Source of the DNA: Carya illinoinensis
Taxonomy: Eukaryota; Streptophyta; Magnoliopsida; Fagales; Juglandaceae
Length of the DNA stretch: 64,000 bases
Assembly: GCF_018687715.1 (NCBI RefSeq)
Contig: NC_056766.1
Coordinates: forward strand, 43,936,933 to 44,000,932
Reading direction: 5' to 3'
Below, in pieces: positions 23,301 to 34,682 of the stretch (within the stretch, counting starts at the first letter, position 1; each line of letters begins with the position of its first letter). The notes under the pieces were generated by a model. The model was not told the DNA's origin, searched no databases, and saw only the letters and a program-made list of their open reading frames with translations. Made by a program: the position numbers and the translations under genes.

Positions 23301-24332
23301 ACTTAAAACCTTTTCAATTCCATCATGCATTTTAAGTCTAACTGACCCTATTCCCATGACTTTGCAGGACTTGTTGTTACCTAGAATTACATGTCCCCCT
23401 TCTTGTTCAGAGAATGTCTCAAACCACTCCCTTACTGGACACATATAAAAAGAGCATCCAGAGTCCATTATCCATTCTGTTTTTGAATCAACCTCACTCA
23501 CTGTGAGTACCTCAGCACTCTCATACCCTTCTAAAACCACTGAGGCATCCCCTGCCTCTTTGGTTTTATTCCCAGGATTATTTTTCCTATCAGGGCAATC
23601 TTTCTTAAAATGCCCTTCCTTGTGACAGTGGAAACATTTGAATTGTTTCCCCTTTGACTTAGACCTATATCTCTTATTTTCATTTTTGCCCTTCCTTTCT
23701 CTCTTTTCTGTTCTACCCCTGACAGACAAGCCTTCCCCATGATTCTGTTTGGTATCTCCCCTACTTTGAAGTTCCCTAGTATGAAGTACAGATTGTACTT
23801 CATCAAGTGTCAAAGAGTCCCTACCATACATCATGGTTTCTTTTAGACTTAGGTATGATGAGTCCAAAGAACTCATCAAGAGGATGGCCTGATCCTCATC
23901 CTCCACCTTAATGTCTATATTAGCTAAGTCTAATATTATTTTGTTAAACTCATCTAGGTGCTGTCCTATTGGAGTCCCAGGGGTCATCTTGAAGGTATAC
24001 AGTTTTGTTTTCTTGTGTAATCTGTTTGCTAAAGACTTTGTCATATATAGGTTTTCTAATTTCAGCCAAATGCCTGCAGCCGTGTCCTCACTAGCCACCT
24101 CTCTCAGGACTTTATCCCAAAGAGAGAGGATTAGGGCACTATGGACTTTCTGGAGAATGTTCCTCTGGACAGACCCCTTATCTTCCTCTTTCGAGGAAGA
24201 GCCCTTCTGTTTCTCACCTAGGAGAGCATCCTGCAGTCCATGTTGGACTAGCAGTGCTCTCATCTTGATTCTCCATAGGCCAAAATCATTTTCACCAGTG
24301 AATTTCTCTATATCAAATCTCATGGTCCCCAT
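20367..24332 (-). pseudogene. gag-pol: Copia B gag-pol polyprotein with two in-frame stops
   Basis: A single frame of about 1320 codons. Order: gag core (FDIEKFTGENDFGLWRIKM), zinc knuckle (CFHCHKEGHFKKDC), protease (WIMDSGCS), integrase zinc region (LWHRRLGHVS and FCEDCIYGK), integrase core with D (LVDDYSRK), D (LRTDNGLEF) and E (QQNGLAERMN), RT ([31 protein letters not shown]) and RNase H ([32 protein letters not shown]). Two stops break it: TGA at 23169-23171 between protease and integrase, and TAG at 22212-22214 between integrase and RT. No frameshift was seen. All catalytic residues are kept. The motifs fit the Tork/Tnt1 side of Copia. The start is the ATG at 24332 or 24323, just after the primer site. 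Confidence 0.9.
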
Positions 24333-24340
24333 GAACCTAG

Positions 24341-24353
24341 GCTCTAGATACCA
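24341..24353 (-). other. Primer binding site of Copia B
   Basis: TGGTATCTAGAGC (minus), 2 bp inside the 5' LTR. It differs from the usual TGGTATCAGAGC by an inserted T. Confidence 0.8.
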
Positions 24354-24355
24354 AT

Positions 24356-25208
24356 TGTTATAAAACTTGTGTTTTATAGTTACAAATATATTGCCAAGAT
24401 TATTAATAAAGAAATTCAAGACAGATAACAAAACCTTATATGTTTCAATTCAGAAAACTCAACAAGTGTATTACTGTTTCTTGATTCAAAACTGAAATGC
24501 ACAAGATTCACAATAACCACTCTGTTATCAACCATGTCCACAAAACCAGCAGAATACCAACACAGATCTATCCAAGAATATATAGCAGCTTCCAGATCCA
24601 ATATATGCAAGAATCAACAAAGTAACCGAGAGCAAATATACCAGAAATTAGCAAGGAAATAAGCATGAACAATGAAATAAGAAAAATAAGTAAAACATAG
24701 AAAGAGCATACCGAGATACGTGGTTCGACCCTAATGGTCTACATCCACGGCAGGAATGGCCTCAGAGATCCTTTATTGATAAACCAATAATCACAGAGAA
24801 GCCTCAGTACATGGTGATACAAAACCCCCTCTTTCTCACATAGAAATCGAACGGATTTCTCACTCAAAGCAAGCCCTAGAAAAGAACCCTAGAACAATCG
24901 CCCCTTCTCTCCCTCTCTGCCTCTCTGATTTTACAGCCGATACACAATGAGTCTGCCTTAGGGTTACAACACAGAAGTTGGTATATATATATGGTGCACC
25001 AGATCTGCGACAAGTGTCTCACACCCAGCGGCTCGGATCACTTCTTCAGATTGCACAGCACATGCTTCACACGTGCTTGTATAAATGATGACTTAAAGCT
25101 TCAGGGAACCAGATCAAGCCACAGGACCTTCACTTAGTTAAACACATTTTAAACTCATTAGTAAGCACATAGAGAAGAAAGAAGAAATGATTTGACATAC
25201 ATATTACA
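24356..25208 (-). repeat. 5' LTR of Copia B
   Basis: 853 bp, the partner of 19435-20287. Confidence 0.95.
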
Positions 25209-26658
25209 ATTATTAATTATAGAAACAAATGGTAACTTAGCTAGCTAGGAAAGAAGCGGAAATATCAAATATCTTTAAAATTTCAAATTGAATAATATTT
25301 ATTAAAATCGATCATCTTTCAAATTAATCTAGGCTAGCAAGTACATCTTGATTTTTCACTAAGAAAACCAATGATCGAATCCCACCTCCCCATGTGTCAA
25401 AAAATAAATAAATTAGACTATTATTATATATGTATGTTATATAATTTATAAACTAAATCGACCTCAAATGTTATATATGTATGTTATATATAATCCGGCA
25501 GCCACACAATCTTTAAACGCCAAGCTCTAATAATTAGGGCTATCAGGGGTGAGCACTATCCAAGAAATCCGACTCAAACTCTATTAACTTATCCAGAATT
25601 TGATCAGACTCCGACTCCGTTAAAACGAATCGGAATCGGTACTGATGAGTCCGGTTGAATGTTCTTTAACATTATTATATCTTCACCATTTAAAAAAGTC
25701 TGTGATGTTCTTCACCAAATCGAGAACTTGTCCAGATACCCATTCAAATCAATGAATTAATCATATGAGTAACCATTTGACTGGGTGACGTTATAGAATA
25801 GAAAAAAATCTAAGTAATTGTAGGTCCGGTCTCGCTTGATCAAGACAAAGAAAATACAGGCCAGCCGTTTGAGTGTAACAAAGTCGATACATCCTTTTTT
25901 TTTGGGGGTTGGGGGGTTACATAATTGGTCTACATAAATATTATCAAGAAAAAATCTAGTTGCAAGCACAACTATGCATTAATATATGCACCAATCTAAT
26001 GTGATTTCTGATCACAGTGACATTTTTTAAGGACAACCATTTGATTGGTACTCCAACCTTTGCTTTAAATTCCTTAAAGATCATTCCCAACTATGGGAAG
26101 AAAATATGGGCAGCTAATTATAACTATACTTTACATTCCTTTTAGATTAATTTTTCCTTTTAATAATAATATTTCTTAAGAGAAATGATATTTACAATTT
26201 TAAGGCGGGCAAACCTTAAAATATGGACTTGCCTGGACAAATGATTTTTTTAATGACTGAATTTTTAGAGTGAGTAAGCGATCGAAACTTACATACTAGA
26301 CTGAAGATTTTATATATAGCATTTCTTATTTCTTAAAACCCACCATGTAATACCAAAATATCAATTAACTTGACTAAGACGGTAAGACTTTTAATTTCTA
26401 ACGCCACATTAAAATAAAACCTCTTAAATTAACAGTACGTCAGGAAATGAATAAAGATATTAATGTAAGTCTAATTAGGGGGTGATAATTCATTTAATGG
26501 ATGTTAGATCTGCTACTTTTGTTTAATCAAATCCATGTCTATAGGTAAAACTGATCTTCTTCTACATTGCTAAGAGTACTGTCTTCTCTTTCAACCGCTT
26601 GGACTGGTCCAAGCGGGACTCGAGTCTTATTAATGACGGCTCAAAAGGAAGACGAAAA
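25209..26658. other. Intergenic stretch
   Basis: AT-rich with no gene that I can support. Short segments such as 26170-26335 look like decayed dispersed repeats. Confidence 0.6.
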
Positions 26659-26700
26659 GGTCAATCATTCATCAATCAACTCAACCAAACTATATATTTA
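26659..26700 (+). promoter_or_regulatory. Promoter-like elements of the decayed receptor kinase
   Basis: GGTCAA at 26659-26664 (a W-box, TTGACC, on the other strand) and a TATA-like TATATATTTA at 26691-26700 precede the ATG candidates at 26772 and 26784. Confidence 0.35.
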
Positions 26701-26771
26701 AAGACTTCAATATTGCCGCTTAGTTTTAGCACCTGCATCAATCTCTGCAATTTTGATGATCTCTCTCCTAA

Positions 26772-29700
26772 ATGCATTCCACAATGCCATCTAAAATTTT
26801 TCTGATCCTCTTTTACATGACTTTCCTATCTCTAATATTTCAGCCCTCAGAATCAAAAACTTGGGTGAAAGCGGCCGGTTACTGGATTACCACCACAAAT
26901 TTGCCTATTTCTGACATCAATTCAGAGCTCTTTACTCATCTTATTTGTGCTTATGCCAAAATTAACACTTCAACAATCCAGCTATCCCTTTCGTCCACAG
27001 ATGAGCTCTACCTCTTCGTCTTCAAGAACACTGTCAAACAAAAGAACCCTTCAATCACTACCCTTCTCTCCATTGGAGTGGAAACGAATGCGAATACGCT
27101 TCGAGCTGTTCACAGATGGCCAATACTTCTGTGGGTAGAAAGTCTTTCATTGACTCTTCAATAAAAACAGCAAGACTCTATGGCTTTCAGGGCCTAGACC
27201 TCAGCTGGATTTGGCCAAACACAAGCTCTGATGTGGCCAACATGGCCACCCTCTTTGAAGAGTGGCGAGTGGCTCTAGAGTCTGAGGCTAAAAACTCTAG
27301 CCAACCCCAACTGATATTGACTGCTACAGCTCATTACTCACCAGTTTTAAGTTCTGTTTCTTTCCCCATTGAGTCAATGCAGAGAGACTTGAATGGGCTG
27401 AATATTTATGCTTATAACTAGAACGCGCGTTCTCGGGCAAACATTACGCATCCTCGTGCAGCTTTGCAACATCCTACGAGCGAGATTAATACCGATTTTG
27501 GCACGAGGGCATGGATTGCTAGGGGACTATCTGCTAAAAAGTTGGTCTTGGCCGGTTGCCTTTCTTTGGCTATGCGTGGACGCTTAAGAATCCCCAGGAC
27601 AATGCTATAGGTGCACCGGCCACTTTCCAGCCACTGGCCCTGCAATTTCACCTCGAGGAATCGTGCCCTACAAAGATATCAAACAACTTTATATTCAGAG
27701 ATATGGGGTTGCTTTCATGTATAATGCTACATATGTGATGAATTATTGCATAGTTGGATCAACTTTTATTAGTTTTGATGATGTTGAAGCTATAAAAAAT
27801 AAGGTTTCCTATGCCAAGGAAATGGGGCTGCTAGGTTACTACTGTTGGAATCAAGATAGGGACGAAACGATAGAAGAAGAGGAAAGAAGCACTCTGTACG
27901 TCAATACTCTGTTTTTCTCATTCCCACAAACATTGTTTCAGTACATCAATATATAGAACCAAAAGAAAATTCTGGAAATTAAATTAATGACATTTATGGC
28001 CATTCAGATTTACTAGACGGTACACACCTAGGTACAATGAAAAGAAACTTTTTCCAGTTTTCACATCTCTTGTAAATGATCAACTTAATAAATTGTGGCC
28101 TCTTGCAATAAATCAAGTTTAATCTTCAACAACTACGCCATGCATGTAGCCAACGACGTGGATTGGGTGCTTTATCTAACTGCAGGTAGGAATCCATGTC
28201 TCCTCATCAGTCATATCTATTCCTCACCACTGATTTGGAGAAAATAGTTTTACTGCCTTTCTGATGTTTTGTCTGGTTTTGTCCTTAATTTCATTGATAT
28301 GTACGTCTTCATATATAGAATTAACTGCAAAGTATTCTATTATTCAATAATCTAAAAACCATTTTCTGATCTACTATTTCCCAATATGTACCAGAGGTTT
28401 GATAAAACTATATGACTTATAGGAATCCAGATTCAGCTCAAACGGTTGATAACAAGGATCCTAGGGGTGATAAAAATCAGAAGCAACTGTGGCGATTACT
28501 CTTGAGCATTTTGGTTCCAACAGCTATTATATTTATTCTCCTTATAGTCTTCTCGGCATGTTATTTAAGGAGGAGAAGGCTGAAATCAAGAGGTAAATTC
28601 TCTTGTACCAGTTATAAGTAGACCAGGCGCCTTTAATGATTATTTGCTTCTGCTCAATGTTTCAACAAATGAAAAAAAATTGACATTTTAAGGCTTTCTT
28701 CTCTCTTTGATTGCCTCGGTCATACTTACGGATGGTGGAAGCAGCTAAAGAACAAGAAGCCAAAGTCAACAACAATATAGCAGCTGCTGTTGAGGTTAAT
28801 ATCAACGTTCATGGTCTGCAGGTCTTTAGTTATAAAGATATTGAGAAGGCTACAAAATGATTTTCATTTGAAAATAAGGTGGTTTTGGTCCCGTTTACAA
28901 GGTAAACTTTTCTGATATTTGGGTTATATATATAATTATATACACGCGCGCATGTGATTAGGCAATGATTTGTTATTTTGGAAATAGGAAAGTCTATCTT
29001 GGAATTATGAGCCTGCTGGTCGAATATATATACTAAGCATGCTGGGGTACTGTCTATGTTGCAGGGTGTATTAGCAAATGGACAGGAAATATAGAAATTA
29101 TTTTCCAAAGGCGCTAAACAGGGATTTGAGGAGTTCAAGAATGGAGTTATACTCACAGCAAAACTGCAGCATGTTAATCTTGTGAGGGTTTTGGGATTTT
29201 GCATTGAAAGGGATGAACAAATGCTGATCTATGAGACATGCCTAACAAAAGCTTAGACTTGTACCTTTTTGGTAGGAATTTTTTTTCTGCTTATTTAAGT
29301 ACAGTACGACAATTAGTAAAGAATAGGCAAATATTGAGCCTAAAAACTAGTAGACCTTAGCATTTTGGTCCCTGAGTAGTACTTGGCATCGACTCAAATC
29401 TCCTAACCTGTCTTTTTATGCTCAAATTGATGTTGCAGACCTTACCAGACGATTGCTTTTGGATTGGAATGGACGTGTTCTTAGCATTGGAGGGATTACT
29501 GAAGGGCTTCTGTATCTCCAAGAATACTCAAGATTCACTATCATCCACCGAGACTTAAAAGCTAGCAACATTTTGCTTGACAACAAGATGAAGCCTGAGA
29601 TATCAGATTTTGGCATGTCTAAAATTTTCACAAAAGATGAACATGAAGCAAACACTGGTCGGGTTGTTGGAACGTAGTAAGTATTCTAATGGCCAAAGTT

Positions 29701-30283
29701 TAATTCAATTTTTTAAGCATTCTTGTCAAATAGTGTATGATGTAAATCAGATGTGTACAGCTTTGGAGTTCTACCACTACAGATCATAAGTGGCCAGAAG
29801 AATGCCGGTTGTAATGTTATGACTGAAAATTTAACCCTTCTAGAATATGTATATTGGTGTAACACGTACTGCTTTCATCTCTCTCTCCCCGTCTTTCTCT
29901 CCTGCTGAGCATAATTCGCATTACTATGAGCTACATGAATAATTTCATATATCGGTAATCTTCAAATATTTCAGGCATATGACCTGTGGAAATCTGGAAA
30001 AGGCATGCAGTTCATGGACCCGTCTTTGGATGATACATTTTCATCATGTAAATTAATCACATGCATGCAAATAGCTCTTTCATGTGTTCAAGAAAATGCA
30101 ATTGCTAGACCATCCAAGTTGGAAGTTTCTTCAATGCTGAAAGGCGAAACTGCTGCTCTTGCAATTCCAAAAAAGCCAGCGTATTCGAAAGGAAATAAAG
30201 ATGAGGAAAAGAGATCTGAATGGCAGCAAGATTATTGTTCCATAAATGATGTTACAGTCTCAGAAATGCTAGCTCGATCATAA
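26772..30283 (+). pseudogene. Decayed GH18 receptor-like kinase (CHRK-like)
   Basis: A full-length relative of the intact gene at 13571-17670. Signal peptide and GH18 start (TWVKAAGYW) are clear. The active-site segment reads FQGLDLSWIW, so the catalytic Glu is Ile and the third Asp is Ser. Lesions: frameshift near 27100, TAG at 27419-27421, frameshifts near 27550 and 27640, about 260 bp of foreign sequence (27885-28145) before the last GH18 residues, a stop (TGA) at about 28858 in the juxtamembrane exon, and stops in the N-lobe exon (29064-29275). The transmembrane exon (28423-28592), the HRD/DFG exon (29440-29675) and the last exon (29975-30283) read well. The segment corresponding to YGYVPPEY is missing before 29752. 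No active protein is expected. Confidence 0.9.
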
Positions 30284-30474
30284 AGCATTTGGGCCTTTCT
30301 GAAATGTAGTCTTTATAAAGAGGGAAACATATCCTTCTATCTTGGACGTGGAATGTATAATGTTTCATGAAGATGTCTTGGGCATGTATTCTTGTCATTG
30401 TACTAGCATTTTAATCCTTTCAACCTCTAGTTTAGATTATAAAAATAATGTTAGAAGAAGTGGAGACCAGGAAC
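30284..30474. other. 3' flank of the decayed receptor kinase
   Basis: Its first 40 bp match the 3' flank of the scrap at 12884-12991. It ends where Copia D begins. Confidence 0.6.
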
Positions 30475-30690
30475 TATTGCGGACTCTGGCCTGTCCAAAA
30501 TCACACAAGACGATATTTAAGTGGTTAAGCAAGACGTCCACTGGAGCCTCTTTTACTGAATTTGTACGAGATTTACAAAAAACTCTACAAATCCTCTCAC
30601 TCTCTCACGTACTCTCTTTCTCTCTGATTTTCCCCCACACTTCCACAATTGAGCTCTCTCCTATTTATAGGAGAGAGCAGCCTACAATCT
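30475..30690 (-). repeat. 3' LTR of Copia D, distal piece
   Basis: It matches 43021-43240 (GGCCTGTCCAAAATCACAC and onward). It ends with AATCT, the target duplicated by element N. Confidence 0.9.
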
Positions 30691-31771
30691 TGAAAAAACA
30701 GTGGTTCTACACAACACTACACCTAGAGGGGGGGTGAATAGGTGTAATCTAATTTTTATGGCCTTTTGAAAATTAATCAAACAAGCAGATAATAAATGAA
30801 ACAAATAACACAAATAATCAACACATGATTTTGTTCACGGAGTGGAAACTCATTTGAAGAACCTCTTCAAAATCTAAAACCACTCCGGGTGTAAGACACC
30901 ATCTCAAATCCACTATAGAAACTTTAGTTTGTTACAACCAATTTAGAACACTCACAAAACCTTTGTAGTAGCTAAACTTGGCTTGCAACACCACGAGTGA
31001 CCCACTCGATCTCTACACGCATGTAGTGTCGGAACTCCGACCTTCCTATAGCTTCCCACGAGAACCTCTCGATCTCTGCATCAACGGCAGCTCCGGACTC
31101 TTCCGGCCAACAAAAATGTCCACTTCAATGGACTCAAGTGAAAGCTGATTTTTGTGTATGTTGTGGTGGAGAAATGTTTTTCCAAGAAAGAATCAATCAA
31201 ATGGGGGAGAGATTGCTCTAAGATGTTCTTGGAGGCCCTTAGGGTTTTTGCTCTGATTCTCCACACATAGAACAGAAGCTAACATGTTCTATTTATAGTT
31301 CCCATCAAATGAGGCGTTCAAAACCCTACATTGTAAGTGATCTGGAACATTGGCTCGAGCGAAGTGTCGAGCGAAGGTCGAGCGCCGAAATCTGCCTGAG
31401 TTCGCTCGAGCGCCATGTCGAGCGAGTATCGAGCGGTCGACTCTGCCTGAGTTCGCTCGAGCTCAGTGTCGAGCGAGGGTCGAGCGACACACTCTGCCTG
31501 GGTTCGCTTGAGCTCAATGTCGAGCGATGGTCGAGCGGTTGAATCTGCCTGAGCTCGCTCGAGCCGTATGTCGAGCGATGGTCGAGCGGTTGAATCTGCC
31601 TGAGTTCGCTCGAGCGCTCTGTCGAGCGAGGGTCGAGCGAAGTTGCTTCTTTTGACCAATAATGAGCACACTTCCAGCCCACTTCAAGCCTTCCGCAACA
31701 ACACTTGTTACAACACTATTTTACACAGGTTTTCACAAGAATATGCCAACATACTCATTTTTCCCTCAACA
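30691..31771 (-). repeat. 3' LTR of element N
   Basis: 1081 bp. On the minus strand it starts TGTTGAGGGAAAAATGAG and ends CACTGTTTTTTCA. TATA box CTATAAATAG lies at 31289-31298 (minus). Confidence 0.95.
31354..31641. repeat. 51-bp tandem array in the LTR, about 5.6 units
   Basis: Units start at 31354, 31405, 31456, 31507, 31558 and a partial one at 31609. Each holds one CTCGAGC and two further TCGAGCG words, and full units contain CTGCCTGAGTTCG. Because 51 is a multiple of three, several frames stay open on both strands and give spurious 17-residue repeat ORFs. The array lies just upstream (minus strand) of the TATA box, the position of an LTR enhancer. Confidence 0.9.
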
Positions 31772-31786
31772 ATCTCCCCCTTTGGC
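31772..31786 (-). other. Polypurine tract of element N
   Basis: On the minus strand GCCAAAGGGGGAGAT abuts the LTR start. It is the same sequence as in element A. Confidence 0.9.
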
Positions 31787-32120
31787 ATTTCTGTGACAAA
31801 ACCTCTAACCTATACATATGACCTAATCCTAGCACACCCAATTAGATCCATATTCTTGAACATGTTGAAAAATTTCTGCACACGCTTAGCAAACGGTTAA
31901 ACATACTCATTCACATATGCACAAAAACGTATTTGCAATTCTCAAATCATACTTCTCAAATCAAATCATAATTAGAAAAGAAATACTTCATTAAGCAACA
32001 AATCAGGAGTTCAAGAAACATTTGTCAAACAATCAGCAGCTAACAAGAAATATAAATCAACAGAAATAACCAAAAGCTGCTGTTCCCCCGAAACAAAAAA
32101 ATGTGTTAGTACAAGTAACA

Positions 32121-32192
32121 CTCCCCCTGAGTTAATACTGTACTACTCCCCCTCAACAATATCTCCCCCTCAACAATCAATCTCCCCCTTTT
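32121..32192 (-). other. Extra polypurine-tract-like copies
   Basis: On the minus strand GGGGGAG occurs four times, with GGGGGAGATTG and TTGTTGAGGGGGAG repeated, echoing the real tract plus LTR start (GGGGGAGATTGTTGAGGG). They lie just after the extra ORF. Element A has a weaker version at about 10477-10535. Confidence 0.6.
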
Positions 32193-32213
32193 TGTCACAA
32201 GAAGCCAAGGGTC

Positions 32214-33305
32214 TCAATCATCACTATCGACATCCTCATCATCCTCATTGAGCTGCCTCTCGATGTCATTGAAGCGTTGAGTCACAAGTTGTTGCAGGTT
32301 GTCAACTTTCACCTCAAGACTGTCGAACCGGGCGTCAAGGCGAGCTAGATACTCAAGTACCTGCTGAAGACTGGGCTCCGACGAACCGGGGGCTGAGGAA
32401 GATGGCTGAGAGCTGGATGGGGCCGAGGTAGACGGCTGAGAACTAGATGGTCGAGAGCTCGAAGGCTGAGAGGAGGGAGCGGGAGGGTGCTCAACACGGA
32501 TAGGCTGTGGAGTTGTGTGAGCACGACTCAGCTGAACCGTCCTACGACCAATAGGAGCCTTAAGAGCAATTCTAGGCTCCTGAGGATGGAAAGCAACAGA
32601 TTGGGAGAGAGCTATTCGGGTGATCAAACACGGTAAGGGCAAACCAGTCCGTGTTTTGGAGGACCGATACGCCTCAACAATAACCCGACACAAAAGACTT
32701 CCTAGATCAATGGAGACACCATTGATCAAGGCATACAGCAGACGGGCACGGTCAAGACCCACATCACTATTATGACCAGTAGGATCTAAGTTCGTAAGAA
32801 CAATCCTACTAAGAATGAGGTGATCGGGGGTAAAACGAGCAGTTGAAATAGGGGTTGTCCCTTCCCAACTACTAGGTCGGCCACAAAGACAAGTAGCAAT
32901 GACTTGTGGACTTGGAGGAGATGTCCGTGAGTAGGGAAACTCAGGATAGAGCTCACGAGGGGCATTTAGCAGAGTCGCTATCATGCCCGGAGTGACTCGG
33001 AAAACAACATTCCTGAGACTGACTTCAAATGAGTCATCAACAGATATGTCATGAATATTGGAGTAAAACTCCCTAACCAACTCCACAGAAGGAGTGGAAT
33101 GACCAGTGGTCAATGCCTGCCACTGACGAGACTCAAAAATACGGGGAATTATAGTCTCGGTAAGCTCACCTAATGTCACTTCACGCTCGACTATGGGAGT
33201 ACGATGCGAGAAGTTCTGAGAGTATAACTCTTGGGCTCGGGCACTATGGAATTGGGCTTGAACGGGTGCAGGAGGGTTTTGGCGAGGACGAACACGTCGA
33301 GACAT
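32214..33305 (-). CDS. Extra ORF of element N, intact
   Basis: 363 residues from the ATG at 33305 (MSRRVRP), chosen because a strong splice acceptor (TGTCTACAG) ends 8 nt before it and element A has the same arrangement. A globular part (about 40-215: ELTETIIPRIF, VREFYSNI, RVTPGMIATLLNAP, DVGLDRARLLYALINGVSIDLG) is followed by a Ser/Pro/Gln-rich stretch, a short coiled coil (LEYLARLDARFDSLEVKVDN) and an acidic tail. There is no signal peptide or membrane helix, so it is not an obvious envelope protein despite its env-like position. From memory it resembles the 'putative plant transposon protein' domain (PF20167) and, loosely, plant mobile domain proteins. Role unknown. Confidence 0.8.
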   Translation of the reverse strand: MSRRVRPRQNPPAPVQAQFHSARAQELYSQNFSHRTPIVEREVTLGELTETIIPRIFESRQWQALTTGHSTPSVELVREFYSNIHDISVDDSFEVSLRNVVFRVTPGMIATLLNAPRELYPEFPYSRTSPPSPQVIATCLCGRPSSWEGTTPISTARFTPDHLILSRIVLTNLDPTGHNSDVGLDRARLLYALINGVSIDLGSLLCRVIVEAYRSSKTRTGLPLPCLITRIALSQSVAFHPQEPRIALKAPIGRRTVQLSRAHTTPQPIRVEHPPAPSSQPSSSRPSSSQPSTSAPSSSQPSSSAPGSSEPSLQQVLEYLARLDARFDSLEVKVDNLQQLVTQRFNDIERQLNEDDEDVDSDD

Positions 33306-33313
33306 GGTGTCGG

Positions 33314-34048
33314 CTGTAGACAGAGTCAAAGACGTTAGACAAGGCTAAGGCAATGCAAAGACGTGATGGATGCATGCATGCTGACGCAACAATGCCAACT
33401 AACAATGCAAGACTCGGTGCATGCCCGATGTCACTCCTCATTTTTCAAAACAATAACAAATGCCTAGGTCAAAGTGTCCCATATGCATGCTAATGCCTAC
33501 TCATGTGAAAGACCAACATGCATGCTAATGCCAACCACATTCATGACACATATGCAATGACAACTCAAGCCATTTACAAGCTAATGCCAACCCATGTGCA
33601 TGACTCATGTTAAACGATGCCAAACCTCATGCATGACCCATGTGCAAACCAATGCCAATTCTAAACCAAAACACCTTCAAAACATAATGCAATCCTAGTT
33701 AAACGATGTCTCAAACCTAGGATAGACATGAAATAGATATGGGAGCAATGCTATGCCAATGCATGATGAAAAACCAAAAACACACTTCATTGAGGCATTT
33801 TATCGAACACTTGGAGTGCATCCAAGTGAGAAACTCGGGTATAGACCCATGGGAGTTTCAAAAACCTCCTAAATACAACCAATCCCAACAATGGCTATAC
33901 AATAGCCTCAATAAAACAAGATAAAAGAAAAACAATCGAAGAAAGACTCTCAAACACCCAATCCGAAACCCAAATGCATAACAACACACGGAAAAACCCT
34001 AAAATAAAAACATCAAATCACGAAAATACAAGAGAGAAAAGGATTTAC
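33314..34048 (-). other. Putative intron upstream of the extra ORF, element N
   Basis: Donor CCAAG/GTAAATCC at 34049/34048 and acceptor GACTCTGTCTACAG at 33314, both strong plant consensus matches, 735 bp apart. The intron contains no long frame. Its equivalent in element A is 8659-9351. The splice is inferred from sequence only. Confidence 0.6.
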
Positions 34049-34149
34049 CTTGGTTTGAAGATGATTTCGGAAGAAAAACACTTGTTTAAACGAAGAAATT
34101 TGAGAAAAGGAGGAAGAAAATCGCACGGGAGGGAGAAAGAGGCCACTGT

Positions 34150-34275
34150 GCTCGAGCGGCTCAAGTGGCGCTGGGTTTTTATACCAGGCGTTCGCTCGAG
34201 CGAACTTAAAACCCTCGAGCGGCTGTCGAGCGGTTGTCGCTCGAGCGGGGTCGAGCGAGTGTCGAGCGAGACCTC
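34150..34275 (-). promoter_or_regulatory. Internal CTCGAG/TCGAGCG cluster of element N
   Basis: It contains CTCGAGCGG, TTCGCTCGAGCGAAC, CCCTCGAGCGG and repeated GTCGAGCG words around the TATA-like box. The same words form the LTR array. Confidence 0.6.
34176..34183 (-). promoter_or_regulatory. Putative internal TATA box, element N
   Basis: TATAAAAA followed by CCCAG on the minus strand. It predicts a leader of roughly 100 nt ending at the donor at 34049. Confidence 0.55.
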
Positions 34276-34647
34276 CAGAAAAACACATTTTGCCCAGTTT
34301 TGAGGCACACAACACTCACATGACTTGGACAAATACTGGGAATGTCAATTTTCACACCAAGAGTACATATCAAATGTAGAGAAGCATCATATTCCCATAC
34401 AACACGCAGTTTAAAACAAAGTATCACAAGTAATATAGACGTGCGTGTTTAAAACGGTCCTTGCTCAATCAAGAAATTTCAACCGTAAGGCGTGAGTGGG
34501 GTTGGGCTGAACATGAAACCATAGGTGCTTGGGAAGCTCATTCAATACACAGAAAGTCAAACCTAATGCTGCTAGGACCTGAATCTTTCTGTTTAAATAC
34601 TGGTCTCAGTATGTTCAAGAAAACAGAAAACTTATTCTGTTTTTCAC

Positions 34648-34651
<4 letters not shown>

Positions 34652-34682
<31 letters not shown>
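34652..34682. repeat. Poly-T tract
   Basis: About 31 consecutive T on the plus strand, in the spacer between gag and the extra ORF of element N. Confidence 0.9.

Larger units (their letters stand above)
19435..25208 (-). mobile_element. Copia element B, full length with target duplications
   Basis: 5774 bp, minus orientation. LTRs of 853 bp (19435-20287 and 24356-25208) start TGTTATAAAAC and end ATATTACA. Perfect 5-bp duplications ATTAT flank it (19430-19434 and 25209-25213). A primer site (TGGTATCTAGAGC) and a purine tract are in place. I find only about eight differences between the LTRs by eye, so it inserted recently. One polyprotein frame is kept with two in-frame stops. Confidence 0.95.

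Noticed and set aside
25757..25969. 70-codon minus-strand frame
   Set aside because: No domain, no promoter or splice context; AT-rich intergenic chance frame.
31354..31641. Regular 51-bp repeats resembling a CRISPR array
   Set aside because: There are no unique spacers between conserved repeats, the array lies within a plant LTR, and it occurs identically in both LTRs.
31309..31682. Overlapping open frames of 77-118 codons on both strands with 17-residue repeats (also 37776-38149)
   Set aside because: They come from the 51-bp LTR array; a unit divisible by three keeps frames open without coding selection.
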